Origin: an uncultured Paracoccaceae bacterium | GTDB taxonomy: Bacteria; Pseudomonadota; Alphaproteobacteria; Rhodobacterales; Rhodobacteraceae | DNA length: 64,000 bases | NCBI GenBank assembly: GCA_947500055.1 | Contig: CANMQO010000009.1 | Span: 62,001 to 126,000 of the forward strand | Direction of reading: 5' to 3' | Part shown: positions 28,672 through 38,465 of the stretch, piece by piece | Layout of the letters: each line of letters starts with the position of its first letter | How positions within the stretch are numbered: the stretch's first letter is position 1 | Made by a program: the position numbers and the translations under genes | Notes under the pieces: generated by a model | Databases searched by the model: none | What the model was told of the DNA's origin: nothing | Seen by the model: the letters and a program-made list of their open reading frames with translations, nothing else

Positions 28672-29453
28672 GGGCGGGTCCGTGGCATGAGTGACAGCAA
28701 ATGCTCCTGAATGGCGCGGGGAAGCGTGATCTGGTGATCCGGGGCGAGGTCAAGGGCCGCTTCCACATCCTTGACCAGAATGCCGATCGTGTTGTCAGGG
28801 GCATAAGGATCGCGCGCAAACTCGATGTCCTCAAATCCGGAGGCCAACCAGTTTTGCCCTGAGGCGCTGTTTATCAGATCCAGCAGTCGCGATTCATCGA
28901 TCCCTGCCGTATCGGCCCAATCCAGTACCAACCGCGTCATCGCGGTGTTGCTGGCGGCCAGCAGATTGTTCAGAACCTTTGCCGTCATCCCGGCACCATA
29001 ATCCCCCATGTGGTGGATGGTGTTGCCCATTGCGTTCAGCAATGGTGTGATGGCGCTGGTTTCGCCGCCAGTCATGAAGGTAAGCGTGCCCGCCTCTGCC
29101 TTGATTTGCGCGCCTGACATCGGGGCATCGATCAGGGTGATGTGATCCGGAATGCGCCGCCGCAGGGCCATGACGTAGCTTGGCGACAGGGTGGAGCTGA
29201 TCAGGATTGTGTCCAGCGACGCAGCCTGATCAATGACCCTTTGCGTGTCGAAAAGCAGCGCGTCCGTCTCTTGCGTGTCGCGCACGACCGTGATCAGCAC
29301 GTTGAGACCACCGCAGAATGCCGCAATATCGGTACCGATGCCGGGCAGGGGGCGGATATCGAAGCCGCGCGCGTCAAAGCCCGCTGCTTGCAGATTGGCC
29401 AGCATGCCCGCGCCCATGCGCCCGCAGCCTGCAACACCGATCACCTGATCCAT
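28668..29453 (-). CDS. NAD(P)-dependent beta-hydroxyacid dehydrogenase family protein
   Basis: 261 residues. N-terminal Rossmann domain GVAGCGRMGAGMLANL (about 5-20) and the family segment DAPMSGAQIKAEAGTLTFMTGG (in parts; substrate-binding site of 3-hydroxyisobutyrate/tartronate-semialdehyde-type enzymes). The catalytic Lys appears in GMTAKVLNNLL (about 158). The C-terminal all-helical domain carries the dimer. The exact substrate cannot be decided; the protein is somewhat shorter than classical HIBADH (about 290-300). Confidence 0.8.
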   Translation of the reverse strand: MDQVIGVAGCGRMGAGMLANLQAAGFDARGFDIRPLPGIGTDIAAFCGGLNVLITVVRDTQETDALLFDTQRVIDQAASLDTILISSTLSPSYVMALRRRIPDHITLIDAPMSGAQIKAEAGTLTFMTGGETSAITPLLNAMGNTIHHMGDYGAGMTAKVLNNLLAASNTAMTRLVLDWADTAGIDESRLLDLINSASGQNWLASGFEDIEFARDPYAPDNTIGILVKDVEAALDLAPDHQITLPRAIQEHLLSLMPRTRP

Positions 29454-29511
29454 TTGCGCGCCCCTTCATTGCGGCGTCAGCCTAGCGGGATGCCGGGCCA
29501 ATGTGAATCAG

Positions 29512-30822
29512 TTAACGAACGATGTCTTCTTCCTTGACGAACATGTTTGCCCAGGCCCGGTCGATCAGTTCGGGCGTCATCTGGTAAGGGATGCCTTCGA
29601 ATTCGCAGATCGAGATCATCTGATCGATCAGGAAGATTGGCTGGTAGTTGGCATATATATTGTCAATCTCAGGGTAGCGCACGTTCAGCAGATGAACCAG
29701 CGTATCCTCGTCCAGCGGCATTTTGCGTTTACGGGCCACCATGGCAAAGATTTTCAGAAAATCTTCCTGCTCTGGTCCGTCGATCTTGATCTTGTAGAAG
29801 ATACGACGCAGCGCCGCCTTGTCGAAGATGGCGTTAGGGTGGAAGTTGGTCGAGAAGATGACCAGCGTGTCAAACGGTACTTCGAATTTCTCGCCCGATT
29901 GCAGGGCAAGGATATCCTTGTTTTCTTCCAGTGGCACAATCCAGCGGTTCACAAGGGTCTGGGGTGGTTCGGCCTGACGACCAAGGTCGTCCACGATGAA
30001 GATGCCGCCGGTCGATTTCAGCTGCAGCGGTGCCTGATAGGTCCGCGCGGTCGGGTTATAGACCAGATCGAGCATGGAGAGCGAGAGTTCACCACCGGTA
30101 ATCACGGTGGGCCGTTCGCAACGTACATAGCGGGTGTCAAAACGACCTGAGGTGCGGCGCAGGCTGTTGGGGTCGTCCACGTCATCCTCTGCCGCGCTGT
30201 GCACGATGGGGTCATAGACGGTGATCACCTGGCCGGAATATTCGATGGCGCGAGGCACAAAAATCTTGTCGCCCAACGCGTCGCGGATCCCGTTCGAGAT
30301 CGAGGATTTCCCGTTACCCGGTGGTCCATACATCAGGATCGACCGGCCGGCGCTGACCGCTGGACCAAGGTTGGACAACAGATCATCAGGCAGAATCAGG
30401 TGACCCATCGCAGTGGCCAGTTGGTCGCGGGTGATCTGAATGTTGCGGATCGATTGCCGCGCGATCTGTTCGCGGTAGATACCCAGCGGCACCGGCATCG
30501 CGCCATAATATTCGGACTGGGCAAGTGCGTCGAGCGCACGCGCGCGGCCTGCATCGGTTAGCTGGTAACCCATTTCATTGCCGTTATTGGCGTTGAGCGT
30601 GCCTGTCGCCTCGACCAGCAATTGACCGCGGGCCATATCAACCAGTTCCTGGGTAACCGGGATTGGCAGGCACACAGCCCTGCTGAGCAGTGACACAAGG
30701 TCAAGGTTCATGCGGAACATGGTCTTGATCAGGATGTCGCGCATCATCGACATCGGCAGTTGCATGCCTTCGAGAGTGCGCGGTGCGGGCGGCGCTAATA
30801 CATTCGAGTTTTGCACGTTCAT
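29512..30822 (-). CDS. AAA+ ATPase (MoxR-like) at the end of the tad locus
   Basis: 436 residues. An N-terminal helical region of about 140 residues precedes an AAA+ core with Walker A GPPGNGKSS at 166-174 and Walker B GGIFIVDDLGRQ. It sits 123 bp downstream of cpaA, same strand, and is the last gene of the pilus block. It is not a standard Tad component; a role as an assembly chaperone or regulator of the pilus is inferred only from position. Confidence 0.75.
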   Translation of the reverse strand: MNVQNSNVLAPPAPRTLEGMQLPMSMMRDILIKTMFRMNLDLVSLLSRAVCLPIPVTQELVDMARGQLLVEATGTLNANNGNEMGYQLTDAGRARALDALAQSEYYGAMPVPLGIYREQIARQSIRNIQITRDQLATAMGHLILPDDLLSNLGPAVSAGRSILMYGPPGNGKSSISNGIRDALGDKIFVPRAIEYSGQVITVYDPIVHSAAEDDVDDPNSLRRTSGRFDTRYVRCERPTVITGGELSLSMLDLVYNPTARTYQAPLQLKSTGGIFIVDDLGRQAEPPQTLVNRWIVPLEENKDILALQSGEKFEVPFDTLVIFSTNFHPNAIFDKAALRRIFYKIKIDGPEQEDFLKIFAMVARKRKMPLDEDTLVHLLNVRYPEIDNIYANYQPIFLIDQMISICEFEGIPYQMTPELIDRAWANMFVKEEDIVR

Positions 30823-30945
30823 GACAATCCTGCCCCTTTTGACAACGCTGTGTCTGCGCCCTGCGCAGCAACCTTCGTAGAATTGCAGCCTATTATGGCG
30901 AAATAGTGAACAAACATGTGCCTGTAAGAGGCATTCACCACTTCC

Positions 30946-31437
30946 TTAACGGTAAATTGCCATCAGCAGAAGGTAGAAAAGCAAGGTCATACTCAGCGGG
31001 AAACCCATTGGGAACCTCTTGCCTGCTTCCCAACTGGCCCAATGTGGCACTTGCTTACGCAGGGGGCTGTGCTTGGCGAGCCTGTGTGTGGCAAAGCCCC
31101 CCACGAGGGAGGCGGCAGCCAATATTATGATCAGCAGCAGGTCCTCTACCGCTAGCATTGGTGACGCGGCAGCGATGAATTTGGCGTCGCCTGCGCCCAA
31201 GACACCTGCCGCATTCAGCAGAATACCGACGAGCAACATCACGACCAGATGTGACCAGCGCCAGAGGTACGTGTCAAATGGCAACGCAAAAAAACCAAGT
31301 ACCGCGAATGCGATGATCAGGGCCATGACCGCCTTGTTGGTGATTTTCATCTGGCTCAGGTCTGTCCATGAGACGTAGAGCGCGATTGGGATGACGGCAG
31401 GCAAGAACCACCAGGCGACTTCTGCCGTCATCTCCAT
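30946..31437 (-). CDS. cpaA: prepilin peptidase CpaA/TadV
   Basis: 163 residues with about five or six membrane helices. The two catalytic aspartates of type IV prepilin (A24) peptidases are visible: one in SWTDLSQMKITN (about 26) and one in GAGDAKF (about 82). It would cleave the Flp pilins at 41.2-41.8 kb before assembly. It starts two bases after the upstream TadD-like gene, so is translated in the same operon. Confidence 0.9.
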   Translation of the reverse strand: MEMTAEVAWWFLPAVIPIALYVSWTDLSQMKITNKAVMALIIAFAVLGFFALPFDTYLWRWSHLVVMLLVGILLNAAGVLGAGDAKFIAAASPMLAVEDLLLIIILAAASLVGGFATHRLAKHSPLRKQVPHWASWEAGKRFPMGFPLSMTLLFYLLLMAIYR

Positions 31438-31439
31438 TA

Positions 31440-32291
31440 TTAGTTCGACACGTTGTCTTCAAGCGCTGAAAGGGCGCGCACGGCCTCTTCGAAATAGCGC
31501 GGATGGGTCTCGATCGCCTCGCTCAGCATGGCCTTGCCGATGGTGATATCATTCTGCTTGATCGCGGTCAGGGCCATTGTGTGCAGCAATTGCGCGCGCT
31601 CAACCTGTGTCATCTGTACGACGGGCAGGGTGTAATCGCGCTGTGCGCCACGGGCCAAAACCAGATTGTTCTTGGCTGTGAACATCGTCCGGTCATGGCG
31701 CAGGGCGTCGGTAAACATGCGTTCCGCGCCGTCGTATTCACCGCGCGTCAGCTTGGAGAAACCCCAGTTATTGTAGACCGCAGCAGGGCGGGTCGTCAGG
31801 CCGACGGCTGTTTCATAGAAACTGTCGGCCTTGTCCCACTGCTGCTTGCTGTCGGCGACCATCGCCTCCAGCCGGTAGCGTTTGAACGTTTCATAGGTCG
31901 GCGGCACGGTGTTGAGCGTTGCGGCCGCCTCGTCCCATTTATTGGCGCGGATATAGGCATCGGCCAGATCAACATCATCGACGCTTTCGGAATCCTCATG
32001 CGCTACGACCTGCTGCCAGGCGGCAATCGCGTCTTCGGGGCGGCGTGCCCGGATCAAAGACTTCGCCAGACCGCGTTGCAGGTCGAGCCTGCCCGGGTCA
32101 TTGGCATTTGCCTTCGCGAAATAGCTGACGGCCTCATCCGGGTCACCGACCGTGAGAAAGACATCATTCAGATTGGTTTCATCAACAACATTGAGATCTT
32201 CTAGCGCTCGCTCGACCTCTGCTTCGCCGGATCGATCACATGCCGCAAGCCCTGCTGCTGCGCATAGTGCGAGAATAATTGATTGGCGCAT
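31440..32291 (-). CDS. tadD: TadD-like TPR lipoprotein (second copy)
   Basis: 283 residues. Lipoprotein signal with lipobox LAAC (Cys about 18), then four or five TPR-like helical repeats (for example AVYNNWGFSKLTRGEYDGAERMFTDALRHD in parts). TadD proteins act as pilotins or scaffolds for the outer-membrane secretin. It follows another TPR lipoprotein gene after 27 bp. Confidence 0.82.
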   Translation of the reverse strand: MRQSIILALCAAAGLAACDRSGEAEVERALEDLNVVDETNLNDVFLTVGDPDEAVSYFAKANANDPGRLDLQRGLAKSLIRARRPEDAIAAWQQVVAHEDSESVDDVDLADAYIRANKWDEAAATLNTVPPTYETFKRYRLEAMVADSKQQWDKADSFYETAVGLTTRPAAVYNNWGFSKLTRGEYDGAERMFTDALRHDRTMFTAKNNLVLARGAQRDYTLPVVQMTQVERAQLLHTMALTAIKQNDITIGKAMLSEAIETHPRYFEEAVRALSALEDNVSN

Positions 32292-32318
32292 TTTTCTGCG
32301 TCCTTTTGCTGCTCTACC

Positions 32319-32876
32319 CTATAGTGCCGTCAGAAGTTCAAAGTCGCCTCGTCCCCGACGGATCAGATTGAAGTTCTGATTTTCCTGTAGCACATTATCA
32401 TCCGGATTTGCCAAATTTGCGAGCGCTAAGCGCAAATTGTCGCGAATTTCGTCGGAATTTCCGTTATCTGCGGCGAATGCGCGGCGGAAAACCTCACTCG
32501 CCTCGCCGATTTTGCCCCTTTCCATCAGGATCACGCCCAGATTGTTCCATGCGGGGGGGAAACTGGGGTCTTCCTTTGTGGCGCGTCGGAGCAGGCTTTC
32601 GGCTTGTCCAAGCCGGCCAAGGGCAAGGTTCGCCGAACCAAGCGCAGAAAGCGTATCGACGTTCAGTCCTTGCTGCCCGGCGGCGCGGGTATAGGCCTTA
32701 AGCGCCAGTTCGTATTCATTTGCTGCCATCAGCCGGTGGCCAACGATCAAGCCATCAATATCGGATTTGCCGGCGACGCCCGGGGCGAACAGGCCATCAG
32801 ACTCACCAAGGCCGCCTGAAGAACAGGCGGCCAACATAATCAGGGTCAGAGCTTGAAGGACCCGTTTCACGTGCAA
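32319..32876 (-). CDS. tadD: TadD-like TPR lipoprotein (first copy)
   Basis: 185 residues. Lipobox LAACSS (Cys about 18), then TPR repeats (SALGSANLALGRLGQAESLLRRATKEDPSFPPAWNNLGV in parts). Its size matches typical TadD better than the second copy. It is 12 bp downstream of tadC in the same operon. Confidence 0.85.
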   Translation of the reverse strand: MHVKRVLQALTLIMLAACSSGGLGESDGLFAPGVAGKSDIDGLIVGHRLMAANEYELALKAYTRAAGQQGLNVDTLSALGSANLALGRLGQAESLLRRATKEDPSFPPAWNNLGVILMERGKIGEASEVFRRAFAADNGNSDEIRDNLRLALANLANPDDNVLQENQNFNLIRRGRGDFELLTAL

Positions 32877-32888
32877 TTCTTTCGTTTG

Positions 32889-33854
32889 TTATGCGCCGAG
32901 GTTCTTGATGATCGAATATATCGAAGGTCCGATCAGAATGGCCATCAACGGCGGCACGGTCAACATCATCGTCGCCAGTGTCATCTTGGTCGGCAGTTTG
33001 TTGGCGGCTTCCTCGGCCCGCATGACGCGCTTGTCACGCATCTCGGATGCGTAGACCCGCAAGGCATCAGCGATTGATGTACCGAACTGCTGTGATTGAA
33101 CAAGCACGGTGACAAAACTTGAGATATCGGCCGTTCCCGATCGTTCGGCCATATCTTTCAAGACCGTGGTCTTGTCCTTACCGGCTTTCATTTCCTGGCT
33201 GACGATCTCGTATTCTTCGGCTAACTCCGGAAAACCAGCCTGCAACTCGCGTGCCACCCGGATGATGGATTGATCCAAGGACTGGCCAGCTTCGACGCAG
33301 ACAAGCATCATATCAAGGCTATCGGGAAAACCGTTCTGGATGGCCTCCTGGCGCATCTGCTGGCGCCGCGTGACCCAATAGCGCGGCAGAAGATACAGGA
33401 CAACGCCAGGACCAAGGATCATCATTGCGAGGTTTTGTGTCGTGACGGTCGACTGAGAGGTTGCAATCAGCGCATAAATCCCGCCTGCCAACAGACCACA
33501 AATGCCGAATGCAAACTGCAGGAAATGGAAAATACGAACGGAGTTCTTACCGCGATATCCGGCCTGCATCAGCTTCAGTTTTGAGGCAGAGTATTCTTTT
33601 TCGTTTTGCGGTTCCAGAAAGTTGGAATATTTTTCAAGCTTGTCCTTGTTGTTGCCAGTCCGAAGTTTTTCGCCCTTGGCATTTTTTTGGTCCTCTCGGG
33701 TATTTGCCCTGAGGCGATCGAGCGGATCGACATCTTTCTTAAGAAGAACAGGCAGGGTGACAAGGATCAGAAAGATCCCCAACAGGCCGACCAACATCAA
33801 TGCGCCGTAAGGGCCCAGATAGTCGTTAACAATATCTTGTATGGCTTCCATCAT
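32889..33854 (-). CDS. tadC: Flp pilus assembly inner-membrane protein TadC
   Basis: 321 residues. A GspF-type protein: several membrane helices (about 15-35, 110-130, 135-155, 285-310) and a T2SSF domain with FPDSLDMMLVCVEAGQSLDQSI in parts. It forms the pilus platform with TadB and starts 7 bp after tadB. Confidence 0.92.
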   Translation of the reverse strand: MMEAIQDIVNDYLGPYGALMLVGLLGIFLILVTLPVLLKKDVDPLDRLRANTREDQKNAKGEKLRTGNNKDKLEKYSNFLEPQNEKEYSASKLKLMQAGYRGKNSVRIFHFLQFAFGICGLLAGGIYALIATSQSTVTTQNLAMMILGPGVVLYLLPRYWVTRRQQMRQEAIQNGFPDSLDMMLVCVEAGQSLDQSIIRVARELQAGFPELAEEYEIVSQEMKAGKDKTTVLKDMAERSGTADISSFVTVLVQSQQFGTSIADALRVYASEMRDKRVMRAEEAANKLPTKMTLATMMLTVPPLMAILIGPSIYSIIKNLGA

Positions 33855-33861
33855 AAATACC

Positions 33862-34827
33862 TCAGACCTTGATATTAACGAGTGCGCGCATGACGATCAG
33901 GTTCAGCACAAGGAACCCGGCGACCACCAGACAGGCGGGAATGAAAAGCGGGCTTTCCATAACTTCATCGAAATAGTTTGGCTTGACCACATTGATCATG
34001 AGCAGGGCACCGATCGGGAAAAAGGACAGCAGTTTACCTGACCACTTTGCCTCAGCGGTGATGGCGTCAACCCGACGGAACAAGCGGAACCGGGCACGGA
34101 TCACCTTGGCAAGACCATCAAGAATTTCTGCGAGATTACCACCGGACGTTTGTTGGATGGTTACAGCGACGGCAAGGAACCGAAGATCCTGCACGTCAAG
34201 CCGTTCAGCCATCGCCTTGAGTGTTTCACCCATGTCGCGGCCATAGGCAGCTTCGTCTGAGATCATGCCCATTTCGGTGCCGAGTGGATCGGGAACTTCG
34301 CGGGCGACAATGGATACCGCGGATGAGAAGGGGTGGCCGACCCGCAAGGATCGCACCATCAATTCCACGGCTTCAGGCAGCTGTTCACCGATCATGTTCA
34401 TGCGCTTGTTTGCGCGACTGTTAACCCAGGTGAAGACGCCGCCGACGCCCATTGCAATGGCCACGAGGATCCGAACAGCAACTGCAACCTCGGTCAGGAT
34501 TGTCAGCAATACGAATGCGGCACCACTGACCAGAACCATCACAAGCATCAGCTGGGTGGGGGTAAAGGCGATATTCGCCTTTTGTGCCTTTTGCGCGAGC
34601 ATCGAATAGATCGGGATGCTTTGCGACTTCATATGCTGCGTCATTTCCTTGCGCAGCTGATCAAGAACCTGTTCGCGGTTCCCGCCCTTATCCAACATCT
34701 CCAGCCGGCGGTTTACCTTACCGTCCATGCTGATCGATTTACCAAAAATGACCAGATAGACACCCTGGACAAGTGCCAGGACGGCGACGAAGATGATGAC
34801 GTAGATGACCGGTTCAGCAGAAATCAT
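33862..34827 (-). CDS. tadB: Flp pilus assembly inner-membrane protein TadB
   Basis: 321 residues. GspF-type fold paralogous to TadC, with LPEAVELMVRSLRVGHPFSSAV (in parts) as the T2SSF motif and membrane helices near 5-25, 92-112, 118-135, 270-290 and 297-318. It lies 5 bp after cpaF. Confidence 0.92.
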   Translation of the reverse strand: MISAEPVIYVIIFVAVLALVQGVYLVIFGKSISMDGKVNRRLEMLDKGGNREQVLDQLRKEMTQHMKSQSIPIYSMLAQKAQKANIAFTPTQLMLVMVLVSGAAFVLLTILTEVAVAVRILVAIAMGVGGVFTWVNSRANKRMNMIGEQLPEAVELMVRSLRVGHPFSSAVSIVAREVPDPLGTEMGMISDEAAYGRDMGETLKAMAERLDVQDLRFLAVAVTIQQTSGGNLAEILDGLAKVIRARFRLFRRVDAITAEAKWSGKLLSFFPIGALLMINVVKPNYFDEVMESPLFIPACLVVAGFLVLNLIVMRALVNIKV

Positions 34828-34832
34828 TTAGG

Positions 34833-36296
34833 TTACTCCGCTACCATCGGTTCAAAGATTGCGGGCGGCAGATCATATCCCCACAGCTTGAACCGTTCCG
34901 AGAAGTGGCTGCGCACCCCCGTGGCTGTAAAATGGCCAATGATCTTGTTGTCTGGTGTTAGCCCGACCCGCTGATAGCGGAAAATCTCCTGCATGGAAAT
35001 AACGTCGCCTTCCATGCCCGTGATTTCGGTGATCGATGTCATCCGGCGCGAGCCGTCCTGCAAGCGCGAGGCCTGCACAACGAGGTTCACAGCGGACGCG
35101 ATCTGGCTCCGCATCGCCTTGATCGGCATTTCGATCCCCGCCATGGCAATCATGTTTTCCAGACGGCTGACAGCGTCACGGGCAGAGTTGGCGTGGATCG
35201 TCGTCATTGATCCGTCGTGGCCTGTGTTCATGGCCTGCAACATGTCGATCACTTCCTCGCCACGCGTTTCCCCCACGATGATCCGGTCAGGACGCATCCG
35301 CAGGGCGTTTTTTAGGCAGTCACGCTGCGAAACCCCGCCTTTGCCTTCCACGTTGGGCGGGCGGCTTTCCATCCGGCCCACATGGGTCTGTTGCAGCTGA
35401 AGTTCGGCTGTATCCTCAATCGTCAGGATACGTTCGGCGTCGTCGATGAAACCCGACAAGGCGTTGAGCGTGGTCGTTTTACCAGAACCCGTACCACCCG
35501 ACACGATGACGTTCAGGCGGGTCGAGACGGCAGCTTGCAGATAGGCGGCCATTTCTTCGGTAAAGGCACCGAATTTGACCAGTTCTTCAATGCCAAGCTT
35601 GTCTTTCTTGAACTTACGAATGGACACCAATGACCCATCGACTGCGATGGGGGGGACCATGGCGTTAAATCGCGAACCATCTGCCAGTCGGGCGTCAACG
35701 GCAGGGTTGCTTTCGTCAACACGACGACCCACCGCCGACACGATCTTGTCGATGATCCGCAACAGGTGCTTTTCATCCTTGAAGGTGATATCGGTCAGTT
35801 CAAGCTTACCGGCGCGTTCGACGAAGATCTGCTGTGGACCGTTCACCAGAATATCGTTGACAGTGTCGTCTTTCAGCAGGGTTTCCAGCGGACCAAGGCC
35901 CGTCACCTCAAAAAACAGATCCTGGCTGAGGGTCTGACGTTCCTCGCGGTTCAGGACGATCCCCATATCTTCGAGGGATTCTGTCGCGATTGCGTTGATC
36001 TCTGCCCGCAGATCTTGTTCGGTGGCGGTTTCAAGCGCGGCCAGGTTCAGGTTATCGAGCAGGGCCTTGTGCAGTTCAAGCTTGATTTCCTGCAGCCGCT
36101 CCTTGCGGCGCTTTTCCTTATCGGCCGGTCCTGCCTCTCCCGGGCGTGTGGCCGGTTTCGCTTTCATCAGCGATTGACGCGGTTCTTCGGATGGCGCCAC
36201 CGCAATTGGCGCCACGTTCACCTTGGGCGCATTTGCCGGCTGGCCCTTGGCTGGGTTTTCCTTGGGGGCGTTTGGCTTTTTATATTTCGAGAACAT
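34833..36296 (-). CDS. cpaF: Flp pilus assembly ATPase TadA/CpaF
   Basis: 487 residues. Secretion ATPase of the VirB11/GspE group powering pilus extension and retraction. A Pro/Lys-rich tail (1-60) leads to the N-terminal domain and the ATPase core with Walker [13 protein letters not shown], the Asp box EDTAELQL, and Walker B/His boxes ([14 protein letters not shown] and [14 protein letters not shown]). It starts 11 bp after cpaE. Confidence 0.95.
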   Translation of the reverse strand: MFSKYKKPNAPKENPAKGQPANAPKVNVAPIAVAPSEEPRQSLMKAKPATRPGEAGPADKEKRRKERLQEIKLELHKALLDNLNLAALETATEQDLRAEINAIATESLEDMGIVLNREERQTLSQDLFFEVTGLGPLETLLKDDTVNDILVNGPQQIFVERAGKLELTDITFKDEKHLLRIIDKIVSAVGRRVDESNPAVDARLADGSRFNAMVPPIAVDGSLVSIRKFKKDKLGIEELVKFGAFTEEMAAYLQAAVSTRLNVIVSGGTGSGKTTTLNALSGFIDDAERILTIEDTAELQLQQTHVGRMESRPPNVEGKGGVSQRDCLKNALRMRPDRIIVGETRGEEVIDMLQAMNTGHDGSMTTIHANSARDAVSRLENMIAMAGIEMPIKAMRSQIASAVNLVVQASRLQDGSRRMTSITEITGMEGDVISMQEIFRYQRVGLTPDNKIIGHFTATGVRSHFSERFKLWGYDLPPAIFEPMVAE

Positions 36297-36307
36297 GGTG
36301 TTGGCTC

Positions 36308-37552
36308 CTAAGCTTGGGCTTCAGCCGCTTCAGAGTGGTTGAAGTCATCAACAGACTTTGCAAGCTTTACAATTTCCTTACGCAACGGGTTTTTCGCGAT
36401 GCTTTCTGACATTGGGGCACCGTGATCGGCGCTTTGCGCAACGGGTTTGCCGCCATCAGGTAGCAAGATTTCGATAGAGATACCGAGGCTTTCAGAAAGC
36501 CGCTTGACGCGGCTCTTGCCATTCAGATCCGTAAATCCAGGCGCCCGGTTCAGAACAAAGCGCAACTTCTCGAATGGTAGATCCTCCGACTGCAATGCGC
36601 GTTTGAGGCGCAGCGTATTCTGTGCGGAGCGCATATCAAGTTCGATCAGGGCGAAATAGACATGTGCCATTTCAAGCACCGTCTGTGACCATTCCACCAT
36701 TGTGGATGGCATATCGATAATAACATAGTCGAAGTTGACCCGCGCTATCTCGACCACGCGTTCAATATCTTCCGGGGTTATCATATCCAGCGGAATCATG
36801 TCGGTCGGTGACGTCAAAACGTGCAGTTTTTCACCATAGGTCAACAGGGCCTGCGTGAAGGCCTCGCTATCCATGGTTTCCGTATCTGTCAGCATCTCAA
36901 GGACGGCTTCGCGGCGCGGCAAATCCAGATAGGTCGATGCCGTACCAAACTGGAAATCCAGATCGATCAGGCAGACTTTCGTGTCCCCATCCTTGTCGAG
37001 ATTTGCCAGTTCCCAGGCGAGGTTAACAGCCAGCATCGTGGCGCCGACACCGCCAGCCAACCCATGAACGGGAATTACGACGCCAGAGCGGTCGCCAACC
37101 GCCTTGAATTTGCCATCACCGGCGGTCGGTGCAACCGGATCTTCGGCGGTGAGGACACGCTCGATCGCGCGGGCAAGTTCATTTTCAGGCAGGGGGTAGG
37201 GGACAAATTCATCGCCGCCTTCGCGCAGCAACTGGTGCAATGCGGTTGGGCTGACGTCTTCTGCAATCAGGATGACCTTGATCTTCGCTTGTTTTGCAGC
37301 AGCAATGACACCGGATATTGTTGGCAGGCTGTCTTCGTCATCTGCATCCATGGCGATGGTGACGAATTGAAGCGATTGCGCCTCAGGCTGGCTCAGAAAA
37401 GAAGCGGCATCTTCAAAGCTGAGATCGCCCCAGGAATCGCCCAGTGCTGCCTCCATGTCTTCGATCAGCAGGTCGAAAATCTGAACATCACGGCTGATTG
37501 TGCAAGCAACGATCGACGGAGCATCATGTTGAACGACCGGGCTCGTACTCAT
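36308..37552 (-). CDS. cpaE: pilus localisation protein CpaE/TadZ
   Basis: 414 residues. An N-terminal receiver-like domain (about 15-130) lacks obvious phosphorylation context, and a C-terminal ParA/MinD-type ATPase domain has a deviant Walker A, GLAGGVGATMLAVNLAWELA in parts, where the usual second lysine of GGVGKT is Ala, as common in TadZ proteins. It positions the pilus machine at the cell pole. A terminator-like hairpin upstream suggests that cpaE starts its own transcript. Confidence 0.92.
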   Translation of the reverse strand: MSTSPVVQHDAPSIVACTISRDVQIFDLLIEDMEAALGDSWGDLSFEDAASFLSQPEAQSLQFVTIAMDADDEDSLPTISGVIAAAKQAKIKVILIAEDVSPTALHQLLREGGDEFVPYPLPENELARAIERVLTAEDPVAPTAGDGKFKAVGDRSGVVIPVHGLAGGVGATMLAVNLAWELANLDKDGDTKVCLIDLDFQFGTASTYLDLPRREAVLEMLTDTETMDSEAFTQALLTYGEKLHVLTSPTDMIPLDMITPEDIERVVEIARVNFDYVIIDMPSTMVEWSQTVLEMAHVYFALIELDMRSAQNTLRLKRALQSEDLPFEKLRFVLNRAPGFTDLNGKSRVKRLSESLGISIEILLPDGGKPVAQSADHGAPMSESIAKNPLRKEIVKLAKSVDDFNHSEAAEAQA

Positions 37553-37754
37553 TGTATTCTTATCCTCATCATTTCAGTGCGAAAAGCCTAGATGATTTGG
37601 TGTTAGGCAACCAGATGTCTAGGTGTAAACGCCTGCCATCGCCGATGGCATTGGATCCATGATGACGTGTATTGGTTACAATCTTGTCGAGATTTGGACC
37701 AAAAGATCGTAATTGTGCGAAATATCGCGACGATCTTGAAAAAAAGTGGGGAGT

Positions 37755-37784
37755 GTTGACGCCGAGGCAGCGCCCGGCGTCAAC
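37755..37784 (-). terminator. terminator downstream of the OmpA-like gene
   Basis: A perfect 10-bp stem GTTGACGCCG (37755-37764) / CGGCGTCAAC (37775-37784) with a 10-nt loop, 12 bp after the OmpA-like stop. On the minus strand a T7 run (37739-37745) follows about 10 nt later. It separates the cpaB-cpaC-ompA part of the locus from cpaE onward. Confidence 0.75.
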
Positions 37785-37796
37785 AAATGTCAGCGA

Positions 37797-38450
37797 TTAA
37801 CCGCCTGTCGAGATACGGGTGGTTGTTCGGGAGGTCGGTGGAACAGCGGAAGCGACATATTCGCGGAAGATCACTTGCGCGTATTTGCCGTTCAGCACCA
37901 ACGGATCCGTCTGCACGAAACCTGAAACCTCGGTCACGGTGCGGCGGTTCCGCCGTTCGCGGTTCTGTGTCTGAACCACGGGACGTGTCTCACCAAATGA
38001 TGCGACGGCTTCCAAACGGCTCCGGCTGATGCCCTGCGAAGACAAGAACGCCACAACCGCCTGCGCCCGGCGCAAGCCAAGACGACGGTTATATGCGTTG
38101 CTGCCCACAAGGTCGGTATGGCCGTAAACCCGGAAGCGGACTTCTGGGAACTGACGGATCCAGTCTGCCTGGCGCATCAGCGTAGCACGTGCATCGGCAT
38201 CCAGCGTGGCTTCGTTGAACGCGAAGTTCACCGTGGAGTTGACCTCCGATGCGAAGCGACGCGCGAGGTTGATAGCATAGTCCTGCTGCGACCCTTGCAT
38301 CGCCATCATGTTATTCATGGTGGCGTTGCCGAAGGTGCCCGAATCCACCCGCGATCCGGCTTCAACCTCTAGAACGTCGAAGGATGGATCATCGGCCGAG
38401 CACGCGGCGAGAAGTGCGGCAGCCATTGCTGTTGTCATTAGTTTTTTCAT
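37797..38450 (-). CDS. OmpA-family lipoprotein of the tad locus
   Basis: 217 residues from the ATG at 38450 (GGAG 9 nt upstream; an upstream in-frame start at 38465 is rejected). Lipobox LAACSADD, a linker, then an OmpA domain (RVYGHTDLVGSNAYNRRLGLRRA in parts) that binds peptidoglycan. It occupies the slot where rcpB or tadG-like envelope components are found in other tad loci and probably anchors the secretin to the cell wall. Confidence 0.85.
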   Translation of the reverse strand: MKKLMTTAMAAALLAACSADDPSFDVLEVEAGSRVDSGTFGNATMNNMMAMQGSQQDYAINLARRFASEVNSTVNFAFNEATLDADARATLMRQADWIRQFPEVRFRVYGHTDLVGSNAYNRRLGLRRAQAVVAFLSSQGISRSRLEAVASFGETRPVVQTQNRERRNRRTVTEVSGFVQTDPLVLNGKYAQVIFREYVASAVPPTSRTTTRISTGG

Positions 38451-38465
38451 TGACCCGTACTCCAA

